DNA of 29,440 nucleotides. It comes from GCA-2733415 sp964635575 (GTDB taxonomy: Bacteria; Bacteroidota; Bacteroidia; Flavobacteriales; Flavobacteriaceae). Where the stretch lies: the NCBI GenBank assembly GCA_964635575.1, contig CAZWNY010000021.1, positions 1 to 29,440 of the forward strand, in the 5' to 3' direction. The notes under the pieces are model-generated. The model saw only the letters and a program-made list of their open reading frames with translations, was not told the DNA's origin and ran no database searches. A program made the position numbers and the translations under genes. Positions 24,778 through 29,440 of the stretch are shown in pieces; the stretch's first letter is position 1; every line of letters starts with the position of its first letter.

Positions 24778-25461
24778 ATGATAAAAGCATTATTCTCTAT
24801 ATTTTTTCCAAAACTTTGTGTTGGTTGTCAACAAGTATTATTACAAGCGGAAAATATTTTATGTGTTTCATGTGTACATAATTTACCACTAACAAATTTT
24901 CATACCACTAACTCATCCATATTACAAGACGTTTTTTACGGTACAGTAGTTTTTAAAAACGCTACGGCATTATTATATTTTTATAAAAAAGGAATCGCAC
25001 AAAAACTCATACATCAATTAAAATATAAGGACAATCAAAAAATAGGAGAATATTTAGGAGATTGGCTATCATCCGAAATTAAACATCTTAGCCAATATCA
25101 ACAAATAGACGTAATAATACCAGTACCTATACATAAAAAAAGATTGCAGCAAAGAGGCTATAATCAAGTAGAAAAATTCGGTAAAATTTTAGCAAAAAAC
25201 TTAAATGCAACATATAATAATACGGCATTAATAAGAGTAAAAAACACCAAAAGCCAAACCTTTAAAACTCAATTTAACAGATCGGAAAACATAAATACCG
25301 TTTTTAAACTTATAGACACACAACAACTACAAGGTAAACATATTTTATTGGTAGATGATGTAATAACAACAGGGTCAACTATAAAAGCATGTGTATTACA
25401 ATTACAAAAAACAGCTAATATTAAACTCAGTTTAGCGGTTATGGCATATACAGAAAAATAA
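24778..25461 (+). CDS. comF: ComF family phosphoribosyltransferase-like protein
   Basis: 227 residues. The N-terminus holds two CxxC pairs (Cys14/Cys17 and Cys29/Cys32), the double-zinc-ribbon part of ComF. The C-terminal half is a type I phosphoribosyltransferase fold with VIIPVPIHKKRLQQRGYNQ and the PRPP-binding loop LLVDDVITTGST near residue 192. ComF is linked to DNA uptake in naturally competent bacteria and interacts with DprA and PriA in some species; in Bacteroidota its role is less clear. Two bases before the ATG, other in-frame starts are absent, and the length is normal. It converges on the DCC gene with 27 bp between stops. Confidence 0.88.
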   Translation: MIKALFSIFFPKLCVGCQQVLLQAENILCVSCVHNLPLTNFHTTNSSILQDVFYGTVVFKNATALLYFYKKGIAQKLIHQLKYKDNQKIGEYLGDWLSSEIKHLSQYQQIDVIIPVPIHKKRLQQRGYNQVEKFGKILAKNLNATYNNTALIRVKNTKSQTFKTQFNRSENINTVFKLIDTQQLQGKHILLVDDVITTGSTIKACVLQLQKTANIKLSLAVMAYTEK

Positions 25462-25488
25462 TTGTTTTAATTTAGGGGTACTTTATAA

Positions 25489-25914
25489 TCAATTAATGTC
25501 TAAAAATTTTTCTTGTAACTCAACTGTAGGCACACGGCAATTATCTTGTTTTCCATACCATTTGTATCTGTTTTTAGCAATAAAGTTATATATATAATCT
25601 CGAATAAACGTTGGAATTAAATAAAAAATACAGCTAAATTTCCAAGCGCCTTTAAAATTTTGTGCAATTTTTAATGCTGCGGTAGATTTTACATAATATG
25701 CTTTACTTGGAATATACAAAATAATGGAATCTAAGTTAACGGGAGAAATACCTAAGTGCGTTTGTATTTTTTTTCCTAAATCAGACTGTAATGCTACAAA
25801 ACGAAATACATCTTTTTTGTCATGGTCAATAATGTAATTAATAGACGAGTTACAGAGGTTACAAACACCGTCAAATAAAATTATTTTTTTATGTTTTGGT
25901 AATTCTTGTTTCAT
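25489..25914 (-). CDS. DCC-family (DUF393) thiol-disulfide oxidoreductase-like protein
   Basis: 141 residues. The N-terminal LFDGVCNLCNSSIN contains the family's D-x-x-C-x-x-C (Cys18, Cys21) on a thioredoxin-like fold. RFVALQSDLGKK and YYVKSTAALKIAQNF are further family landmarks. It has no signal peptide and is probably cytoplasmic. The physiological substrate of this family is not established. The gene lies downstream of the DUF3108 gene on the same strand but 125 bp away, so co-transcription is possible but not clear. Confidence 0.87.
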   Translation of the reverse strand: MKQELPKHKKIILFDGVCNLCNSSINYIIDHDKKDVFRFVALQSDLGKKIQTHLGISPVNLDSIILYIPSKAYYVKSTAALKIAQNFKGAWKFSCIFYLIPTFIRDYIYNFIAKNRYKWYGKQDNCRVPTVELQEKFLDIN

Positions 25915-26039
25915 ATCAATGGTATTAAATTCGAAAAATGTTTTAAAATTTTAAAACAGAAAAATCAAACAGGATTTAATTTACAAACCCCAACTACACG
26001 AAAAAAACCTTTACTAAATAAGATTTTTTCAGAATATTA

Positions 26040-26801
26040 TTATTTAAATGGATGTTGCAATCCACTATACGCTTCTAAATCTGCTCTTAACGACCCTACC
26101 ACTAAGTCTGCTTGTAACCTAATTGGTGCTTTGTTTTTGTTATCAGAAATCCAAATAGTTAATGCTTCTTTTTCTTTAAATACTCGACCCGATTGTACAA
26201 TAGGGCGAAATTTTAAACAAGCCACTTTCCCAAATTTAGTATCTAGTATTTCTCGCCCTAAAAACCTTAATTTAAATTCAAAATTTTCTTTGTCAAAAAA
26301 CATATTTATTTTGGTTTCATCACCAATTTTTACACTATTAATATCTACATTTTTTCTTAAATAATAAAACGCTGAAAGCATATCTTGCGTATTTGGTTTT
26401 ATTTTATGGGTGCTTTTTTTGTTGTGTTTTTTGTCGTTAACATGTGCGGTATTTGTTGTATGGTTAAATGCAATTTCGATATTTTTGGTATATCCACCTT
26501 CATTTATATTTCTAATAAATTTATACGGATTTCCTGTTTCTTTATCAAAATACGTTTGGTAATCATCATCTACTTTAAAAAACAAACTTAATAACCCAGT
26601 AGATTTTCCTCTTCCTTTTATATGGTAAACTTCTTTACCATTTAAGGTTGCATTATTAATTTTTAAAGTAGCATAACTTGCAGTAAAAAAACCGTAATGT
26701 ATACGAAATTTAAACCACTCGCCATTATCAAATGTTTTTTCTTGAGCACTTGTTGTGTGTATAAGAAGTATTGTAAATAGTAAAGTTAAAAAGTTTTTCA
26801 T
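26040..26801 (-). CDS. DUF3108 domain secreted protein
   Basis: 253 residues with a signal peptide (1-19, ending TTSAQ). The mature protein starts EKTFDNGEWFKFRIHYGFFTASYATLK, the beginning of DUF3108. It has the repeated strand pattern of a curved beta-sheet with KGRGKSTGLLSLFFKVDD, then LRFLGREILDTKFGKVACLKFRP and IWISDNKNKAPIRLQADLVVGSLRADL, the domain's conserved end. It is probably periplasmic or outer-membrane associated. Function is unknown. A TATTTTTG element lies about 48 bp upstream. Confidence 0.85.
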   Translation of the reverse strand: MKNFLTLLFTILLIHTTSAQEKTFDNGEWFKFRIHYGFFTASYATLKINNATLNGKEVYHIKGRGKSTGLLSLFFKVDDDYQTYFDKETGNPYKFIRNINEGGYTKNIEIAFNHTTNTAHVNDKKHNKKSTHKIKPNTQDMLSAFYYLRKNVDINSVKIGDETKINMFFDKENFEFKLRFLGREILDTKFGKVACLKFRPIVQSGRVFKEKEALTIWISDNKNKAPIRLQADLVVGSLRADLEAYSGLQHPFK

Positions 26802-26848
26802 AATAGTAATAGTATTAATTATGCTTAAGTAATATGCAATTACTATTC

Positions 26849-26856
26849 CAAAAATA
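26849..26856 (-). promoter_or_regulatory. Probable -7 promoter element of the DUF3108 gene
   Basis: Minus-strand TATTTTTG, a full match to TAnnTTTG, predicting a leader of about 40 nt. No clear TTG at -33. Confidence 0.45.
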
Positions 26857-26894
26857 AGAATATTATTATTTAATTATAATACGTTACTCTTTAG

Positions 26895-27028
26895 TTTTTT
26901 AAATTCAAGTAATAAATTAATATTATGTAGTTAATTAAAAGCCTATCACAATCATTTTTTTCAGAGCAAATATACAAATTTTTAAAAAATAACAAATACA
27001 CAATAATTTATTACTTGAATTTAAAAAA
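26895..27028. repeat. 25-bp perfect inverted repeat around an 84-bp spacer
   Basis: Positions 26895-26919 are exactly reverse-complementary to 27004-27028 (25 of 25). The core of each arm is TTCAAGTAATAAATTA or its complement, so it is not a simple A/T homopolymer. The spacer 26920-27003 has no ORF. The size (134 bp) and layout resemble a miniature inverted-repeat element, although no flanking target duplication is obvious. Confidence 0.7.
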
Positions 27029-27144
27029 ATATGGTTTTTTTAGTTTACGTATTATTTTTACATTATAAATTACATTGACTATCAATATAATATGTTTATT
27101 TTGAATCAAAAACCTTATGAAATGTAAGTTTCAATAAATTATTG

Positions 27145-27152
27145 TATTTTTG
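27145..27152 (+). promoter_or_regulatory. Probable -7 promoter element of gpsA
   Basis: TATTTTTG, a full match to TAnnTTTG, 20 bp before the ATG at 27172. Transcription would start near 27157, which argues against the in-frame TTG at 27157 as the start codon. Confidence 0.55.
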
Positions 27153-27171
27153 ATTTTTGATTTACAAAAAT

Positions 27172-28170
27172 ATGAACACTAAAAAATATGCAGTTATTGG
27201 CGGCGGTAGTTGGGCAACAGCTATTGTAAAAATGCTATGCGAAAACTTACCAAAAGTAGGTTGGTACATGCGTAATGAAGACGCTATTACACACCTAAAA
27301 ACAGAATTTCATAACCCAAATTATTTAAGTTCTATTGAGTTTGACCTTAATAAATTAAAAGTAAGCGCAAATATTAATGAGATAATTGCATACGCAGATG
27401 TCGTTATTTTTGCAATACCATCAGCTTTTTTACATACGGAATTGCAAAAACTAACGATTTCATTAACCGATAAAATTGTGTTTTCGGCAATTAAAGGTAT
27501 TGTACCTGAAACCAATTTAATTATTGGCGAACATTTTAATAAGCAATATAATATTCCATTTAAAAACATAGGAGTAATTACAGGTCCATGTCATGCCGAA
27601 GAAGTTGCTTTAGAGCGATTATCTTACCTTACCATTGCTAGTGCCTGCGAAAAAAATGCTAAAATGGTAGCCAACATACTTTCTAGCAATTATATAAAAT
27701 GTAAAACTTCGGATGATGTTATTGGTACCGAATATGCAGCAATGCTAAAAAATATTTACGCCATCGCAGCCGGTATTGCACATGGTTTAGGTTATGGAGA
27801 TAATTTTCAGAGCGTAATTATGAGTAATGCCATTAGAGAAATGGATAGGTTTATTAAAAACCAACATCAAATGGATCGTAACATTAACGATTCTGCTTAT
27901 TTAGGAGACTTATTAGTTACAGGATATTCCGTATTTAGTAGAAACAGAATGTTCGGTAATATGATTGGTAAAGGATATACTGTAAAATCTGCTCAAATGG
28001 AAATGAGCATGATTGCCGAAGGTTATTACGCAACTAACTGCGCATATATACTTAATAATAAAAGCAAAACTCCCGCAATTATACCAATTACAGACGCTAT
28101 TTATCAAATATTATATAAAAATAAAAACCCAAAAAAGATATTTAAAAAATTAATCGAAAAATTAGATTAA
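27172..28170 (+). CDS. gpsA: NAD(P)+-dependent glycerol-3-phosphate dehydrogenase
   Basis: 332 residues from the ATG at 27172. It reduces dihydroxyacetone phosphate to sn-glycerol-3-phosphate for phospholipid synthesis in the cytoplasm. VIGGGSWATAIVKML near the N-terminus is the dinucleotide-binding loop. VIFAIPSAFLH, GVITGPCHAEEVA and AAMLKNIYAIAAGIAHGLGYGDN (holding the catalytic Lys and glycerol-P site) follow in the usual order. A longer form from a TTG 15 bp upstream is possible on paper but disfavoured by the promoter position. The phosphorylase gene follows after 77 bp on the same strand. Confidence 0.93.
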   Translation: MNTKKYAVIGGGSWATAIVKMLCENLPKVGWYMRNEDAITHLKTEFHNPNYLSSIEFDLNKLKVSANINEIIAYADVVIFAIPSAFLHTELQKLTISLTDKIVFSAIKGIVPETNLIIGEHFNKQYNIPFKNIGVITGPCHAEEVALERLSYLTIASACEKNAKMVANILSSNYIKCKTSDDVIGTEYAAMLKNIYAIAAGIAHGLGYGDNFQSVIMSNAIREMDRFIKNQHQMDRNINDSAYLGDLLVTGYSVFSRNRMFGNMIGKGYTVKSAQMEMSMIAEGYYATNCAYILNNKSKTPAIIPITDAIYQILYKNKNPKKIFKKLIEKLD

Positions 28171-28247
28171 AAAAGATTCATCACACAGTTACCATGAGCT
28201 TTTTTACAAAAAACGAATATCTCTAAAAAGTATATAAAATAACTATT

Positions 28248-29063
28248 TTGAAAAAAAAGCAACTACACGAAACCATAAATTATTTAAAATCACAAGGAAT
28301 CAACAACCCTAAAATCGGCATAGTTTTAGGTACAGGTTTAGGTAAATTAATTTCGGAAATCACTATTGAAAAAGAAATTTTATACGCAGACATTCCACAT
28401 TTTCCACAAGCAACCGTAGAGTTTCATTCAGGAAAACTAATTTACGGAACACTTGAAGGTAAAAAAGTAATTGTAATGGCAGGTCGTTTTCATTTTTATG
28501 AAGGCTATAATTTATGGGAAGTAACCTACGGTATTCGTGCCTTACACGGTTTAGGAATTCAAAAATTATTAATTTCTAACGCCGCAGGAGCCATTAATAG
28601 CCAATATAAAAAAGGCGACATGATGCTGCTAGACGACCATATTAATTTACAAGGAGGCAGTCCATTGGCATACCCAAAAATTAGCGAATACGGAATCCAA
28701 TTTGTAGACATGTTAGCACCTTACAACACAAAAATGAACCGTCTTTTACAAGAAATAGCCATAAAAAACAACATCACTTTACACAAAGGCGTATATGCAA
28801 GTGTAGTCGGACCACAACTAGAAACTCGCGCCGAATACCGAATGTTAAAAATAATTGGCGCCGATGCAGTAGGAATGAGTACAGTACCCGAAGTAATTGT
28901 AGCAAACCATTTAAAAATACCAACACTAGCCGTATCAGTTCTAACAGACGAATGCGACCCAGACAATCTACAACCCGTAAATATTACCGAAATAATTGCA
29001 ATTGCAGGAAAAACAGAACCTAAAATGATCACACTATTTAAACAATTAATACAAAAAATATAA
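28248..29063 (+). CDS. Purine-nucleoside phosphorylase (trimeric type)
   Basis: 271 residues of the trimeric PNP/MTAP family, which splits purine nucleosides with phosphate into base and ribose-1-phosphate. IGIVLGTGLGKL is the phosphate loop, GRFHFYEGY and LISNAAGAIN follow, PQLETRAEYRML holds the purine-binding Glu, and GMSTVPEVIVA is the ribose-binding segment. At the position of Asn243 of human PNP (SLITN) this protein has Asp234 (SVLTDECD), as in the 6-aminopurine enzyme MTAP, so adenine-type substrates are possible. The start is TTG at 28248 (TTGAAAAAAAAG); the next Met is far inside. It lies after gpsA and before an ArsM-type methyltransferase. Confidence 0.88.
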   Translation: MKKKQLHETINYLKSQGINNPKIGIVLGTGLGKLISEITIEKEILYADIPHFPQATVEFHSGKLIYGTLEGKKVIVMAGRFHFYEGYNLWEVTYGIRALHGLGIQKLLISNAAGAINSQYKKGDMMLLDDHINLQGGSPLAYPKISEYGIQFVDMLAPYNTKMNRLLQEIAIKNNITLHKGVYASVVGPQLETRAEYRMLKIIGADAVGMSTVPEVIVANHLKIPTLAVSVLTDECDPDNLQPVNITEIIAIAGKTEPKMITLFKQLIQKI

Positions 29064-29069
29064 ATAATT

Positions 29070-29162
29070 TGGGCGTTCAAGCGGGCTATCACTACTCGCT
29101 ATTAAAATTGCATAAATGCAACAATTTTAATGAGCTCAAACAAACCGTTCTATCCCTAACGC
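29070..29162. repeat. Structured flavobacterial intergenic repeat (REP-like)
   Basis: A GC-richer island between the phosphorylase and arsM genes. It begins GGGCGTTCAAGCGGGCTATC and ends TCTATCCCTAACGC. GCGTT (29073-29077) pairs with AACGC (29158-29162). An inner 10-bp stem pairs 29101-29110 with 29122-29131, and TTGCAT/ATGCAA (29108-29113 with 29116-29121) nests inside it. I recall the same GGGCGTT...CGGGCT(A/T)TC...ATCCCTAACGC frame between many genes in Bacteroidota genomes, so this is likely one copy of a dispersed palindromic element. Only one copy is in the window. Confidence 0.65.
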
Positions 29163-29172
29163 AAAAAACACC

Positions 29173-29191
29173 GTTCAAGTAATTTTTGAAC
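29173..29191 (+). terminator. Small hairpin before arsM
   Basis: GTTCAA pairs with TTGAAC around a 7-nt loop just after the structured repeat. The stem is only six pairs and has no T-run after it, so its role as a terminator is doubtful. Confidence 0.25.
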
Positions 29192-29248
29192 ATCATCAAC
29201 ACAAATAAAAACAATAATTAATAAAATTTTAAATTATTAAATAAAAAA

Positions 29249-29440
29249 ATGAGTTACTTAGAAACCACAAAAAACGTATATAGAGAAGCAGCCTTAATTC
29301 CAGATATCGGATTATGCTGTACAACCAACCCAATATGGGAATTTCCAGGATTAAAAATACCAAAAATAATGCAAGAAATGAACTACGGTTGCGGCACCAC
29401 AGTTCACGCATCAGACTTAACCAATAACCCAAAAATGCTA
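29249..29440 (+). CDS. arsM: Arsenosugar-type arsenite methyltransferase ArsM (N-terminal part)
   Basis: The first 64 codons of a gene cut by the window end. The start is MSYLETTKNVYREAAL, followed by IPDIGLCCTTNPIW with Cys23-Cys24, FPGLKIPKIMQEMNYGCG with Cys48, and DLTNNPKML at the edge. I recognise this N-terminus from the bacterial family annotated as arsenosugar biosynthesis arsenite methyltransferase, where the SAM-binding GxGGG loop follows directly. The cysteines fit an As(III)-binding role. The family would methylate arsenite with SAM as the first step toward dimethylated arsenosugars, with the radical SAM protein ArsS acting next. No ArsS is visible here because the window ends. 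The identification rests on memory of the family. Confidence 0.7.
   Translation, partial: MSYLETTKNVYREAALIPDIGLCCTTNPIWEFPGLKIPKIMQEMNYGCGTTVHASDLTNNPKML

Larger units (their letters stand above)
26802..27171. other. AT-rich intergenic region with inverted repeat
   Basis: 370 bp between the divergent DUF3108 gene and gpsA with no credible ORF. It contains promoter-like octamers for both genes and, between them, a 25-bp perfect inverted repeat described separately. The rest is plain AT-rich sequence. Confidence 0.6.

Noticed and set aside
26040..26364. Plus-strand open frame 25906-26364 overlapping the DUF3108 gene
   Set aside because: It is antisense to a gene with a clear signal peptide and conserved domain, and shows no protein-like features itself.
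27157..27171. TTG start for gpsA five codons upstream of the ATG
   Set aside because: The TATTTTTG element at 27145-27152 would start the transcript at about this point, and the ATG form begins with a typical GpsA N-terminus.

Overview
This is a chromosomal segment from a member of the Flavobacteriaceae (Bacteroidota), probably marine. The support is the strongly AT-rich sequence, promoter-like -7 elements of the form TAnnTTTG with no clear Shine-Dalgarno sites, a PorZ-like type IX secretion protein with a C-terminal sorting domain, a TonB-dependent receptor, a complete MoxR/DUF58/BatA/BatB/BatC aerotolerance-type operon, and an NhaB Na+/H+ antiporter. Almost all genes are recognisable chromosomal genes. 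There is no rRNA, tRNA, CRISPR array or complete insertion sequence. A run of exactly 100 N at 24500-24599 is an assembly gap.

Layout. 127-4283: trmH (+), then ispB, rlmN and an acyl-CoA dehydrogenase (all -). 4376-8297: anmK, a Glu/Leu/Phe/Val-type dehydrogenase and nhaB (+); the last two are 17 bp apart. 8298-8678: a gene-free, apparently degraded stretch. 8679-14721 (-): transcription runs from porZ into recO (1-nt overlap), then a heme-type TonB-dependent receptor (14-nt overlap), then a small lipoprotein with a TonB C-terminal-like domain. 14842-17116: hexameric glutamate dehydrogenase gdhA (-) and a divergent outer-membrane protein of unknown function (+). 17455-24453 (+): the Bat operon, moxR, DUF58, a BatD-like membrane protein, batA, a flavodoxin-fold oxidoreductase, batB and batC. 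The assembly gap follows where batD would be expected. 24778-26801: comF (+), a DCC thiol-disulfide protein (-) and a DUF3108 protein (-). 27172-29440 (+): gpsA, a purine-nucleoside phosphorylase, a palindromic intergenic repeat, and the first 64 codons of an ArsM-type (arsenosugar pathway) arsenite methyltransferase.

The points most worth following are: the flavoprotein gene inserted, with a TAATG stop/start overlap, between batA and batB; the purine-nucleoside phosphorylase, with an Asp where 6-oxopurine enzymes have Asn, next to an arsenosugar-type arsM; a 25-bp perfect inverted repeat with an 84-bp spacer upstream of gpsA; a GGGCGTT...AACGC structured repeat before arsM; and a hairpin-dense intergenic region before moxR. 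Three genes (ispB, the TonB-like lipoprotein gene and the phosphorylase) appear to start with TTG.

All product names rest on reading motifs and on memory of families. No database search was run.
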